Shown: positions 22,151 through 34,639, numbered from the stretch's first letter. The stretch is DNA of 64,000 nt from Lumnitzera littorea (GCA_024138015.1 JAMXBB010000003.1:36073832-36137831), one strand, 5' to 3'. Program-made: numbers and translations. The notes: generated from the sequence alone by a model not told the origin.

Positions 22151-23500
22151 GAGTAATTCGGCAAGTTAGATTAGAGATAGGATCACTCTTCTGAGTTCAG
22201 CTCCCCCTAGACAATTGGGCGAACCATATGGGCAAGTTTTCAAGCTCAAGAGCAAGTGATTGGTCCATGATCCCTATCACTTCTAGTAGCTCCTTTCTAA
22301 GCACAAGCAGCAAGTAACCATCCAAACTCCGATCAGCTATTCCCATTCTTCTTGAATAGAGCAAATTTTAGATTAAAGACAAGCATCTATCTAAGCTGCC
22401 TACTTGCCAAGTTAGAGAAGGTTAAGCTTTGAGCTACTAAGTCCAACAAAGGATCATATATCCGAGTAGCAAATCAAAGGTAATAATAGCTAGAGTAAAC
22501 TCAGTCCCAATAAGATGTGAAGAAGAACCACAATTTGCAAGGGGATGCAATGGCTAACAAGTGGCGGTTAGTTAATAAAACCTCAAATCTTTAGGGGGAA
22601 ATGACCTTCAATCATGTTTTCTTTTTTATCAATGAAAATGGGTAACATTAGGCTCTCAGATAGTAGGTTTCACGAGTTGATAAATGATAAGGCAACTAAT
22701 GCATTATAAGCCTTTTACATGTGTTAAACAATGGGCTATAATAAACTCCTATAAGTTAAGACCGTGCTATTACAATATGGAGTCGAACTTCCACTTTTGT
22801 TGATTAAAGCAAGCCTATGATGTGTAAAGAAAACTTAATACATGAGCCTTATAGAAGAGATGGAGTGAAGATAACCTACATACATGCAAAGAAAAAATAG
22901 CTTTCAAGTACTATAGAGAAAAAATTTGTAAGTTAATCTATACTACGGGGGGCAATCAGTCCTTGCCCTCCACTCCTACCACATACCTCTCAAAAAATTC
23001 ACTCTCAAATTTAAGTTCTGAAAATATTTCACTTGGTTACAATTTAGGTCATACAACTATGATTTGAGGCATTCAATGACAATGTATATATGAAAACTCT
23101 ACAAAAAGAATTCTCCTTTATCTGAAGAAAATCAAGGTAATATTAATGCATGAGGGTCGCCTAAACAAGGTTGCTAATTTGGAGTTAGTGTGCACAATTC
23201 AACTGAATGGAACAAATAAGCCATGTTGATCAAGTTAAAGAGGTGAATTAGCTTGCAAAGAGAACTAAAGATTTACTTTAAAGTATTGCATTAGGGCAAT
23301 GTACAACTCAATCCAGAATCCAGCTAAAGCATAACACACAATTTAGAGGTGCTATGAACTCACACACTAAGACAATTCTTATATGGATTTGGCAACAGTG
23401 CAACTATTCAATAGTGCACATATGCCCAAGTCATCTAAAAGGCTCATTCGATACCCAAACTCCTTTGATTATGTCTAAAGACTTTATTCAGGGGTTAAAA
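22151..23500 (+). other. Non-coding end of the Tat element before its 3' LTR
   Basis: No gene seen. The stretch just before the 3' LTR (GGGGTTAAAA, about 23491-23500) stands where a polypurine tract should be, but it is a poor one. Confidence 0.45.
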
Positions 23501-24151
23501 TATAAAGGGCTAAATTTAAATTTGAGCTTTAAGCTAATTAGTTAATTGGGTTTAACCATTTAGGCTAAGGTGATAAAGTCTAAAGAATTGAGTTCAAATA
23601 TTCGGGATGATTAAAAGAGTTTTAGCATAGTGGGCTTAAAGTAAGATTCGTCGGATTGGTCCATTCAAACCAATCTTTCTCAATATTAGCTCACGCTAAG
23701 TATAAAACTTTCACTGAGTTTGAATGCAAATGAGCCCATAGGGGATCTAATAAGGACAGAGACTAATCTTGACCATTAATCAACATCACTATCTTACGGA
23801 TGAGATCAATGGCTAACTCTTATAAATTGCTATTTCCCTCCCGTATTTGCACAAGAGAGATCTAAATGCAAACGTCATTACTCTATCGAAATCTTATCTC
23901 AAAAAATCAAATACTTAAATATTTTAAGAATACTATGGTGTTCTTCATCAACTGTGAAGTTTGATGCCTTTTAGCTCATTTACTTATCACTATGAGTGTT
24001 AAAAGTTTTATTAAGATTACTTATTCTTCCTTCTTATACTTCTTTTTTAATCATCCTATATGTTCGATTCAAGCTATTTCTCTAGTCATATATAGTGCAA
24101 CTTGATACGCGATACACACGTGACTTTTGTACTTGAACCCTCACACCTATA
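23501..24151 (+). mobile_element. 3' LTR of the Tat element
   Basis: 651 bp collinear with the 5' LTR at 12522-13183. The TG start is mutated to TA and the final CA to TA. It is followed by the second copy of the ACTAA target-site duplication. Confidence 0.9.
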
Positions 24152-24239
24152 ACTAATTATTAAAATACCCAATTAATTTTTTCATATCAAAATAGTCAAT
24201 CAATTATTAATGACAAAAAGTAAAAACACTTTTTTTATG

Positions 24240-24540
24240 CTTGTAAATGAGTGCTCGATTTTTAACATGGCTTACAACTAATTATCCGGTGAAACGGCAT
24301 CTTATTAGTATATATCAAACTTGTCAGAACCAAAACTCTGTTTGGTCCGTCCGTGTCCACTCACGGACACGCAATTTCAGAAAGCGTGCATCCTTCCCGT
24401 GTTTTCGTGATTACGCGGTAGGCTGGCAGCCAATGCCCTGGAGACTCAGTGCCGACAAATGGCAACAGACGCTTGACATCAGAGTACACTCGGATAGTTC
24501 ATTAAAATTTATTTCTCCAGGAATGATTTAAGAACCATAT
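24240..24540. other. CpG-rich, GC-rich island of unknown nature
   Basis: Between about 24361 and 24480 GC is near 53 percent (64 of 120 bases by count), against roughly a third in surrounding DNA, and at least ten CpG dinucleotides remain in about 150 bp. A palindrome CGTGTCC-actcac-GGACACG sits at about 24351-24370. Plus-strand frame 24247-24531 (94 codons) spans it but resembles no family I know. On the minus strand a frame with one stop is also open. It could be the edge of a degraded host gene or promoter. I cannot decide. Confidence 0.4.
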
Positions 24541-24582
24541 TAAATCCGATTAATACTAAGTTATTATCAAACTTTATAAATG

Positions 24583-24861
24583 TTAGTCATTGTCTTCAAA
24601 ACATTTTTTTTTTTCAGATGGAAACAGGGTACTTATATTCATCAAAAGTATCATAATTATAGAAAAAACAACTATGGCTAATGCCACTAACTGCATTGTG
24701 TTCTGCAGGAGCTTCATTGCTCCCAGATCAGAATTAAACCACCTAGTCTTTGTACATAATCCACAAGTCTTGATACAAAAATTTATAAACTTCAGTTGGA
24801 AAATGCTCAAAAAACAGACTACTGCTATCCTCCCTATGCATCTATCATGCCATCCACTCAA
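24583..24861 (-). CDS. Hypothetical small membrane-protein-like frame, possibly an exon remnant
   Basis: A 92-codon minus-strand frame ending at 24583. Its second half has one strong hydrophobic helix (residues about 55-75: MQLVALAIVVFSIIMILLM) preceded by a LLQNTM motif and followed by a basic EKKK tail. The spacing of a leucine-x-asparagine-serine/threonine motif just before a membrane helix is faintly reminiscent of plant DUF599 proteins, but the similarity is too slight to name it. The first half (residues 1-40) has no recognisable feature and might be intron. It lies next to the GC-rich island at 24240-24540. Chance opening is a serious alternative. Confidence 0.2.
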   Translation of the reverse strand: MSGWHDRCIGRIAVVCFLSIFQLKFINFCIKTCGLCTKTRWFNSDLGAMKLLQNTMQLVALAIVVFSIIMILLMNISTLFPSEKKKCFEDND

Positions 24862-24910
24862 TAATCCTATTGCACCCCATAGATCTTACCTCAATTTGCC
24901 AGATCTGTAG

Positions 24911-27900
24911 CTTGCAAGGGCTTTCCCTACAGGTAGCATACACATTATAATATTTCAATTTAATATTTATCTGGTGAGATAAGAAATAAGCAGCAATTTG
25001 CAAATCTGAATATTTCATTTTCAATCCTTAAAAATTGCTATGGATTTATCCATTATTAATGAATCCACTTAAAAATATTAGCTCAAATAGCATCGTCCTG
25101 TCTCTAATTTTACAACTTGAAATGTGCTTTAAAAAAAAAAGCCGCTCTGGAATCACATAACTATGTGGTTAGAGACATGGTGTCTCGTACCGATTCTCCA
25201 ACATGAGACAAATCATGGAGAGTTGATTCACGATTTATCTATTCTAAGTAACAATGGACAACCATAATCAATCGTCTCGTCTCGATTTCCCCACCCTCTT
25301 CAGCATTAATAGTCGACTCATGCCCGACTCACATATCCGGATTCTATTCAGATTGGCTTTTCTTCCAGGAATCTGCAAATATGTAGTGAGAATTGCTCCC
25401 TCCGATGAAAATGAAATTATGAAGCACATTGTTTTATTCTTTTTTCTTTTTTCTTTTTTCTTTTTTTCCTTCTCTCTCTCCTCCTTCCAAAATCACGTGA
25501 GTTTCTGGTCTCAGTATAGGAAAGCATCCTAACTCACGGGTCCCGATATTAATGAAAATGTTTCTGATGATTCTTTGGTTTCCAATATAAAAAAATATAT
25601 ATATATATATATATATTATATAAAACAATTGTTTAGTTGATGATCTAGTATCAAAAGTTATGAATGTGATTGATAGAACGGCTAGCCCGCACCTTTGTAC
25701 AGCTACAAAAACACAGTTACACTTTATATAATTAATAATATTATATATCTGTACTTACATTTTATATAGAAACAACATTACATATCATCAGACAGTGACA
25801 ATTCCTTCGATTGGCATTGATATATATCCAATACCTTTAAATGTTCTGGATATTAAATTGAAGTCTCGAATAGTGTAGTATACTTCAATAGCGACGTAAA
25901 TAATACACCTAAAAAAGGTGCATCACATGTTCCATATATGTTACTATCATCGTCATCGTCGTTACAAGCTTTTATATTTTTATGTCAAGTTGATGTGCAT
26001 CTAATAATTGAATGTTTAGATGCAATTATTCCTAGTATGGTCCAATCATGTCTAGATGAATCATCTAGAACGCAATCCACGTAAAACATATAATTACTGT
26101 TTCGTTTAGGATAAATATATAATATTTTATTTGTACTTCAAAAGTACATTAGTCTCAAAGAGATCGAGAAAGCTATCATCATATATTATGTATTATTTTC
26201 CCTAACTGAGGAGAAACTAGAACGTTATTATAAATAGGCTGAGAGTTTATTTCAAAAATACCGAGCAACCTATTATGCTCAGATTTCCAATATTCTTGTA
26301 GCAATTTCCTTAAACTTATATATCAAATTGGTCCACTGTACATTTGGAAGTCGATAAACATTGATTAGGGCTAATTCTAGATACCTAAGCATTGTAGATA
26401 GACCATATAAAACCATTGAATTCACCAAGAAGAAACAAAATTTGGAAGATAATGCGTAACTTCATAGCAACGGAGCATAATCTAGAAAACATAATGTCTT
26501 TTTGGCAATATCAGACATGCCGTTGCTGACTTTATCGGAATGTCGTACAATTATATATAAATTTCTGCCTACCGACAAGCTCAACGACTTAATTGGCGAT
26601 ATGTTCACGTAATGTTTAGATCCTAATTTTGCTTCTACTTATAGTTTTAGGACCAAACTCATTATTGCCAAAAGATACAAGAGACCAATTTATATATTGA
26701 CATTTCGGGATATACGAGGGTGAATGGTTTAATCTGAATTTATATGAACGGACAGTGATTTTTTTATTGTCCAATTATATATTGTTAGCCATAGTCCAAC
26801 TTCAAGATGGTTTCTCTTGTAATCTTTAATATTCGCCAAGTTAGCTCAAGGGCTCGACGTACGTAGAATTATAATTACAGGACACTTACATCATTTTATA
26901 TTTATTTTATATGTATTTTATCTTTAAAATTGAGTATTTAAACTCCCAATCTTTCAAGACATGTATTTAACTCTTTTTCACAAAATGGTATTTTCTCTCT
27001 CTGTAAACTCCTTAACAAGCCTTGATGCAAGTGCAAGGTGTGGTGATGATACCGCTACCCTTCTTTTGCAACCTTATAATTCTAAATCTGTAAATCCATT
27101 GTTAGCAATCTCAATATTTATCATTTTTATTTTACTCTTCCCTCTAGCAATGATCCAATCTACCATCACAAGACTATCACTATTAAGTTTGAAGATTGTA
27201 ATGATCACGATAACACTAGTTTGTCAGCAGTATTTGGAATAAGTAATTTTATTATATTTTTGTTAATATTTTTCCTTTTCTATCCATCCCTTAATTGTAC
27301 TTGCCGCTAGCTAGGTTTTGTTTCATTAGGGAAATGATGATATTCTTTATGTGGGGATATAATAACTCTTGCAAGTGAAACGCTTGTCTATTCCTTGGAT
27401 CTTTGTACTCTCAATTCTTCATCTCTTAATTATCTTATATTAATCAGTTTGATTGATATAATTTCTTCCATTGAATAAAATTCATCTTTACTAAAAACAA
27501 TTCTCACTATTTTCCCTTAGATAAAATAGTTAAAAATTCTAAAACTAACAAAAAGGGTATGAAATCAATGTTAAAATGAATATACTGACTCAATTTTAAA
27601 AATTAGTGGGTCAAGCACATATAAAAAAAAAAAAAAAAAAGGGATTTATTCGTAATTTAGTCTAACATTATTTGGAGTAAACTGATCTTAATTGATCGCA
27701 TGATCAAGTAAGCATCGATGCCGTTTACACTGATATATCTCAACCTATTGCGAATAACCAATGACAAGATATCTTTCAAGAAGATTGGCGTGAAATGTGT
27801 TCCAATCCTCTTTTGTGTTTTAATTGTATTCTAAACCTTTTAAAACATATAGTTTAATCTTATACCTTTTTAAAATGTACTTCATTATTATAATTTCTAA

Positions 27901-27951
27901 ATGTTACCTTCGTTATATTCTTTGCTAAAATCTGATACATTCAGTTTTCAC
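24911..27951. other. Non-coding sequence with microsatellites, no gene seen
   Basis: Holds a (T5-7C)n pyrimidine tract at 25434-25484, an (AT)n run at 25595-25616 and an A18 tract near 27624-27641. The frame at 26961-27242 has a hydrophobic stretch but no family resemblance. No transposon ends were recognised, so this is the most single-copy-looking part of the window. Confidence 0.4.
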
Positions 27952-28828
27952 CAGGTACGGATCTTGGATGAAATAATTAGGGGAAGGAGTGGAGACTTAT
28001 CTTATTTAAATTAATATTAAAATTATCGATGGAAAAATATTTGATCGTTGTCATAATTACATTGCATCACATATATGTTAAAGAATCTTGTTAATAATTT
28101 AACTTATAGCAATTAATAAAGTTTGATAGGATGGAAAAAATTCTTTTTAAAAATGATTAAGGGTTATTGGCACACTTTATAAGAAGCTAAAAGAATAAAT
28201 TTTTTTACCTTTTCATTGCACTTATATACTAAATAAAATTTAACTATTATTCTATAAAAAAATTACATTAATATATAGAAACTTATGTAAATTTTGTTTT
28301 TAGCAAAAAAAGATCAAATTAAAATATTTAAGTAGGAAATTACTAATATAGCAAAAAAAAAATTACATAGATACAAGTATTATACTTTTTTTTCATGATA
28401 ACTTTGTCTAATTATCTTATTAGCAATGTTAAAAAAAACAATATCATTTTGAACATAAGTTATTACCCATTCAATTATTCAATAATCTACATTCATTTTC
28501 ATAACATTAATTGTAAAAATAAATTAACTAAACGAAATCATACAATTGATATTATTTACACTAATTTATGTGATAATGCTACAATATTTATAATACAAAG
28601 AATGTAATTATTATCTATTATGTATTACTAATTGAAATTACAAAAAAGAAGTTTTAATAAATGTAAAAAGACTAATGTCTTTTAAGTAGTAAATACATAT
28701 AGAAAAAGTAAAATGCCAAACATAATAATTAAACCTCAAGTTTGTAAGACTAAATGCTAAATGACTAAGTTATACATAATTTCATATCCCCCCCTCCCTT
28801 CCTTTTAACCCACCTAAATCCGTCCCTG
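27952..28828. mobile_element. Non-autonomous hAT-type element, 877 bp
   Basis: Terminal inverted repeats CAGGTACGGATCTTGG (27952) and, on the other strand at 28828, CAGGGACGGATTTAGG agree at most positions; CAGGGACGGAT is a recurring terminus of plant hAT-like elements. The flanks GTTTTCAC (27944-27951) and GTTTTCCT (28829-28836) form an 8-bp duplication with two differences. The interior is very AT-rich and non-coding; the frame at 28395-28607 inside it is spurious. Confidence 0.72.
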
Positions 28829-28836
28829 GTTTTCCT

Positions 28837-30263
28837 GTCCTTTATTCCATGCCACATTAACATATAGAGCTAAAAATTATGACCATGCTACCAAAATACT
28901 ACGCTATAGACAAACTCCCTGACCAATGCTACAAAGACCATCGTCTTAATTTTTGGCACGATAACATGAGGGAGAAAATGTTTAGAACAAATCTCTATCA
29001 TTAAAAACATCTAAGAGAATAAGTTGGTAATATAAGAATAAAGAAATTCTAGCCAAGTTTCCCTTTTCTCACCTCTCCTTGAATAAGATCAACTACATAT
29101 CCATGAAGTATGAAGAATTTGACAAGGGTATTATTTAGGGTCTTTTCGTGTATTTGTCTAGCTTTCAACACATCAAATAAGGTTCTAAGATAGTATAAGG
29201 GAGATGTAGCTAACCTCACTATTAAGGCTAGTAATGAGGTAGGGGACTTGTAAGATTCCTTTGTTAAGATGGTCCATTACTTGATCATTGAGACAATTAT
29301 AAGAGTTAACACAACAGGAATTTTAACAGTGAGATGATAGTTTTTCCATCCATGGAACCACAAACCATGTTAGTTGAATGATTTATGATCCAATTTTTTA
29401 TTGCCCATATTATACATCTCATGGGTTCCTAGACAATGAAAGTAATGGAATCAATAAAAACATTATCATTTTTTTATATATTCTCATGCGTCAATCCACA
29501 AAATAATGCAAATTAAAAAGCACGTTTTATATTGAATATATATTAGATCACTGATGAGATAGAAATTTATCAATCAGCTTTTGTATTAGACAGGTCGAGT
29601 TAAATAATAGACAAGTTAAAAATAAAAATCTAAGGTGAATATGTAACGTGGATCATAGTTCAAAGGTGTGTGAGTTAAGTCCAACATACTCTCTTATTCC
29701 ATTTAATGATAAGATTAAAATACCCTTATCTCCATCCATTCCACTAAAAAAGCCAAAATAGTGATAATAGGGATATTTGTACTTTCATTTTTTTATTACT
29801 TTTTTATAATCTTAGTACAAAAGTTTTTATTTACATTTTAGTATCTCAAATTTTTAAAATAAAATAAATTATTATCTTTATTATGATAGTTGTTACCATA
29901 TATAATGGTACAATAATAGTATGAATGTCTCAATTTTCACATTCTTTCTATTTTAGTCCATAAACCTATTATTTTGATATCTCATAAGTGCCTCCTATAT
30001 AATAATCATATAATAATATTATAAAAACCCGATAAAATTGATAAATTATAAAAATAAATCGAAAAAAAAATTAAAGAAAAAAAAAGGTATGAGTCTTAAT
30101 ATTTGAACCGTGGCTTTTGTAGGCAATATCCAAACTTTTTAAACTTCATTAATATGGTTTCGAAATGATATTAGCATGAATCTTCACATTGGTTACTTAA
30201 GATGAAATTTTAAATTCCTAGTAGATTATTGGTATGAAATTCGAAGGGAATATTTGATATGGA
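28837..30263. other. Non-coding, no gene seen
   Basis: AT-rich sequence without a supported frame or repeat end in either strand. Confidence 0.4.
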
Positions 30264-30271
30264 CTTATAGA

Positions 30272-31751
30272 TAGGGTTGACAATTGGTATTATCATGTTG
30301 TATCTCGTTTTTAGGTCTAAACAGGCTCATATCTAAAAAATCTCAACTCATAGCACAATCGATTTTATTAATCATATATAAAACCTAAACTCATAACTCA
30401 ACCCTTTATTAAACATGTCTCGAGTATGAGTTAGACCTATTTATCGATTAAAAGTTATAAATTAATTTTTTACTTTGTAATTGATGACCTATTTTCAAAT
30501 CTTTTCTCAAAATAAAAGTAGTTGACTTCATCATTTTCATATGCTTGTCGTCATTGATATAATTCTTCAAGTTGAAACACAAGGCATATTAATTCACACA
30601 TTTAATAACTTAAATTATGTAATATATAGATTTACAAACCTAGAATTTATAATAATTCATATATCGCAACCCCACATGAAAATTTAAAATAATTACCATT
30701 AACCTATCCTAGCTAGGTAAAGCATGTAAAACATGAAAGCGATACATGATAAGTAAGCTAAAGAAAGGATAAAAGAAGAATAATAACAATAAGTAGAAAT
30801 TTCATGAGGAGATGATGATCAATAGAGCCATCAAACAAATACATAATGTATAACAAATACTCTCAAATTCAAAAAAGGTTTAATAGGTATTACACACCAT
30901 ATGTTATGTGTACGTGGTATGTAAATACCAATAAGATATTGACATGAATATAATAAAAGGAATAATTGCCAAATCAATTACCATGCATAATTTACACACA
31001 TTATATATATCAATATTTTATTTATATTTACATATCTTATGTCCATGACAAGTGGTATGTATACCTATTAAATCTCTTCTCCAAATTCACACAATAAAAT
31101 CATAAACCTGCCTATTTTTGTTTAGTTTTTCACACCATAAGCAACATTACAATTGCTAGCAATAAGAAACAAAAACATAATATTCAACAACTCAAGATAA
31201 TTTTAAAACTATTTGGAAATGGAAATTTCAATGTCAACATTCATTCCTTTAAGATTGTTGTGATTAATTATATCGTGAAAAGGAACAACTAAAATGAACA
31301 AACCTACTCAACCGAGATGGGGTTCCATGATTCTCATCTTCATCTACGAGAAAAGGAAAAAGAATTACAGAAGAAGACTTTCGTTGAGTTTTAGCATCAT
31401 GCTTATGTAGCTAGGATGAAGTAGGAAGGAATTTGGATAACCATGTTTTAGGTAAATGAAACCCTACTTTGTAACCATGTTTTAGTTTTTGACTTTTGGT
31501 GGAAAAAGAAAATGAACTTAAAAAACTTGTTAATATTAAACAGGTTTACACATCGAATTGGAACTTACTTATTGGACTTGTTTAATAGTTAGGTCCATAA
31601 ATGGTTTTGGAACCTAGAAACAAGCTAGAATATGAATTCAAACAAGTCTAACCCATTTATATCTCGTGTCATTTTTTTATTTCCATACACAAACTCGTTT
31701 AAATGATGTCTTGTCCAAGTTTGATATGTTATGTCCAAATTATCAACCCTA
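30272..31751. mobile_element. Non-autonomous hAT-type element, 1.48 kb
   Basis: The ends TAGGGTTGACAATT (30272) and, in reverse complement, TAGGGTTGATAATT (31751) are inverted repeats with a single difference over 14 bp; both are followed inward by related phrases about GTT-ATCTCGTTT and AAACGAGTTT. Flanking octamers CTTATAGA (30264-30271) and CTTATACG (31752-31759) agree at six positions. No transposase frame was seen. A smaller MITE is nested at 30872-31080. Confidence 0.68.
30872..31080. mobile_element. Mutator-type MITE nested in the hAT element, 209 bp
   Basis: Inverted ends share TTTAATAGGTAT, extended by purine-rich tips (AAAAAGG against AGAAGAGA), and the similarity continues inward (ACCACATG-like, TATGTAAATA). 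Flanks TCAAATTCA (30863-30871) and CCAAATTCA (31081-31089) form a 9-bp duplication with one mismatch, the length used by Mutator-like elements. Confidence 0.58.
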
Positions 31752-31759
31752 CTTATACG

Positions 31760-33003
31760 TACGAAGAAGAGTAAGGATGAATGGGATTGATTTTGTCAAC
31801 ATTGAATCATAAAGAGATTCACAAAGGATTTCTTTATTTTACGTAAAGCCAATTAAGAGTTAAGTCAGGGCTAGATTGGTTGGCATGAACTATACCTCCC
31901 TAATCTTTAATAAATGCAATAATCATATAACAAATATCATAACTTGTTATCCTTAAGGGGTTGACCTAATGTTTAAGTCTTAAGGCACATTCATGACAAC
32001 TTACCTGAGGTGTTAGCTTCAAATATCATTGTCGACACTTCTTGTAGTTACCTACCTAGCATAAGCTATTCTTACCTGGTGTATGAGTCATGTAGGGTGG
32101 TTCATATGTTTAGAGATAATCAATCTCAATACAATCATATCAATATAGCTATGCCCTTCCATTATATATAACTTTTTGATGATATAAAGTTTGTAAAAAT
32201 AACCATATACGATTACAATTTTAAGGTTCGAGCCCATTTTTCTACATATACTAAAATTACTTCTCTATCTTATTTCAAAGAGTTAGATTACTAAAGCAAG
32301 AAATAAGTTATACTCTAGGCATTGTAATGGAAAAGAAAGTGAAAGCTAAATCGCTTATACTATTATTATCCCATTTTATAATAACGACCATTACAACAAA
32401 AATACTAATTTGTCTTATTTTAAAAAGCTAAGCTATGAGGAAAAAAAATATGGAAGTTCAAACCATTAAAATGTCATTATCCTTAAAAATTCCCATTTGG
32501 TTTGCTTGAATAGTGCATAAGCAAGTTTATATGGATGCAAATTAAATTTACCCTCCCAATAATATATTATTATTGATCTACATAATTGTACAAATGCATA
32601 TGTCGATAAGCTATTTAGGTAGGCTCGAAGTCCAATTTGAACAAAGGCCTATTGAGGCTTATTAAAAATCAAGCAAGCAAACACTTTGCCCTACTTGAGC
32701 ACTTTGTAGTCCTCGAGTACTAGGCCTACAACTAAGTGCCTTAAAGGCTTGTTCCCCAAGCACTGAGTTGTCGAGGACCTAACTGCATGCTCAAGTATAC
32801 TGGAGCCACATGAGCCCCTCCAATCCTTAAGAACATACTTGCTACTATAAGAGGTCCCTTCCTTTACGGGGGCCCCTAGAAGGTTAGCCTACAACTCGCG
32901 GGTTGGTTAGAGCCTCCTCCCCTTTTCTTGAGGTTGTTTATCATTTGCACCTACTAATAGGAATCAATTATTGGACCTATTACCCAAAGCCAACCCAAAA
33001 GAC
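31760..33003. other. Non-coding; last 350 bp resemble retroelement 3' UTR
   Basis: No gene seen. 32957-33003 (ATAGGAATCAA ... AAAAGAC) resembles the 50 bp before the L1 3' LTR (38826-38872), which suggests that the end of another L1-type interior lies upstream of the LTR at 33004. Confidence 0.4.
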
Positions 33004-33832
33004 TGTAAGGACTTACCTGGCATATACTAACTCAAGTAGGGTGAGGATTCCATCACTAACTTGGGATTACTTCATCTTACCCTACCTAAGTGTAGAACTC
33101 TAATTGTGATCAAGGAAGTTTTCGAATTGATTAGCACTAGACTTCCTTTCGAGTTGAGCTACCTAGTCACTTAACCTGAAGAAGCATTTGACAATACCTA
33201 ATGTCCAAGCTCCGACCTAATCCAAATCAGGTCGACCAAGTCTTCTATTCTCTTTCTAACCCCCTTTAAGTAGACCTCAACTAATGCTAAACCATCAAAG
33301 ATCTTACAACTGTAGGAGCAACTAAACATATGCACATTTAATTGGCCAACTACTATTTGACACTTGTCCACTAATACGACATTTCAAAAGGATTCTTTTT
33401 CTGTACATTGAACTATATTTTTTTTTTTCATTTTTACCCCTTTTAGTATGTATTAGGAATTTTTTATTATTCCACCTATTTTAGTCTTTTCTAGTATGAG
33501 TAATCCTAAAGGAGCTAATATAAAAACCCGATTTATTTCATACATAGACATTCAATCACTTCATTATTAAATACAGAAATTTACCCTTTTAAGAGAACCC
33601 AACTATGTCTTCTCTTGCCCTAACTCTTATCTATTTACTTTAGCAAGGAATAATGGAGAGTTACGTTAATCTTCACTTATGTGTCATATCAAGAGGAGGT
33701 CAGGTCAAGTAGGACCGGTTAGTACATTATATCCAATTAGTAGCTACTTAAGTTTTGTTAAAACCCTTTTATTTTCTCTTGTTTCAGTTTGTTGTGGTGC
33801 CTTTTCGTATGTACAACCCTAAAGACACATCA
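33004..33832 (+). mobile_element. 5' LTR of L1
   Basis: Starts TGTAAGGACTTACC and ends GACACATCA. It is collinear with the uninterrupted parts of 38873-42036 and with 54811-56488, sharing GGGATTACTTCATCTTACC-like, GATCTTACAACTG, TTAGTATGTATTAGGAA and AGCAAGGAATA blocks. TATA-like TATAAAAA lies at 33519-33526. The frame at 32903-33103 overlapping its start is not a gene. Confidence 0.88.
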
Positions 33833-33840
33833 GCTTCATT

Positions 33841-33858
33841 TGTATCACCACATGATTC
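33841..33858 (+). promoter_or_regulatory. Decayed primer-binding site (initiator Met-tRNA type)
   Basis: TGTATCACCACATGATTCC lies 8 bp after the LTR end and fits the initiator Met-tRNA complement TGGTATCA...CATGG-TTCC with losses. Confidence 0.5.
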
Positions 33859-34639
33859 CATTAGAGAGTGTATGAAGTTGCAGTAAAGTTCTATTTATGC
33901 TATTGTCAGTAGCTGTTGTGTTCTTCTATAACTGCTACAATGCTATTCTTGAATGTTGGAATTGTGGTCAAGTTGTAGAAGTAAGTTTTGAAGTTGTGAG
34001 CTACGAAGTGGTGGCTTGTAAGAGGTAAGTGTAGTAATCCATACTACTCTGTTTTTTTACTACAAAAAATAGGGCAATTTCAATTTCTACGCTACATTGT
34101 GATGTGTTGAGTATCAGTGTGGTTAGAGTGTATTAGAATGATTCTAGGTAATGAGTAGTCATTGGTTGTGTGAATAGTGGTTCTAAAATGTTGCTGAATA
34201 GTAGTAGGAAATAGAATTTTATTAAGTAAGTGCTATCGAAGTTGTTCTTAAGTAGTAACGTAGTGTCAGATTCAAGTATACGAGGTATTATTGGAGACCA
34301 AGATAGTTTTTCTCATATTAGCCATAGTTAACATGGAAGTAACACACCAAGGTTAATAGGTGACAAACTTGATAAACTTATTGATCTTGTTGAGAGTCCA
34401 GTTATAACAATGTAAGCCGATAGGCATCAACCCTAAGGTATGCTTAATCATAGCTAAGCTGAAGAAGTGTGAGAAAGGATATATGACCATGTTAGCTGAG
34501 CTGATTGCCTAGCTCACCCCTACCGAGCTGGAAGAGTGGTAAACGGACCTGCTCAATGAAGACTTGAGGTAAAGGAGATTGAAGAAGAAGATAAGGAAGT
34601 CAAAGAAGAGGTTGATGGATAAGACAAAGGGGATGAAGA

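Larger units (their letters stand above)
12522..24151 (+). mobile_element. Complete Tat/Ogre-type LTR retrotransposon, pol-deficient, 11.6 kb
   Basis: Two diverged LTRs (12522-13183 and 23501-24151) flank an interior with Tat-type gag and protease. The insertion is bounded by a perfect 5-bp target-site duplication ACTAA (12517-12521 and 24152-24156), which fixes both ends. The first LTR begins TG and ends CA; the second shows TA at both ends through mutation. No reverse transcriptase, RNase H or integrase was recognised between 15.6 and 23.5 kb; that space is instead filled with non-coding sequence and several tandem arrays, plus a nested LTR and a MITE. It is therefore a non-autonomous deletion derivative that would have depended on an intact relative. 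The by-eye divergence of the LTRs suggests a very old insertion. Confidence 0.88.

Noticed and set aside
24590..24910. 106-codon plus-strand frame as a gene
   Set aside because: It overlaps a minus-strand frame with a better hydrophobic pattern and has no recognisable motif.
25434..25616. Pyrimidine tract and (AT)n as regulatory sites
   Set aside because: They are ordinary microsatellites with no linked gene.
26961..27242. 93-codon plus-strand frame as a small membrane protein
   Set aside because: Hydrophobic stretches arise easily from T-rich DNA; no family, start context or conservation evidence.
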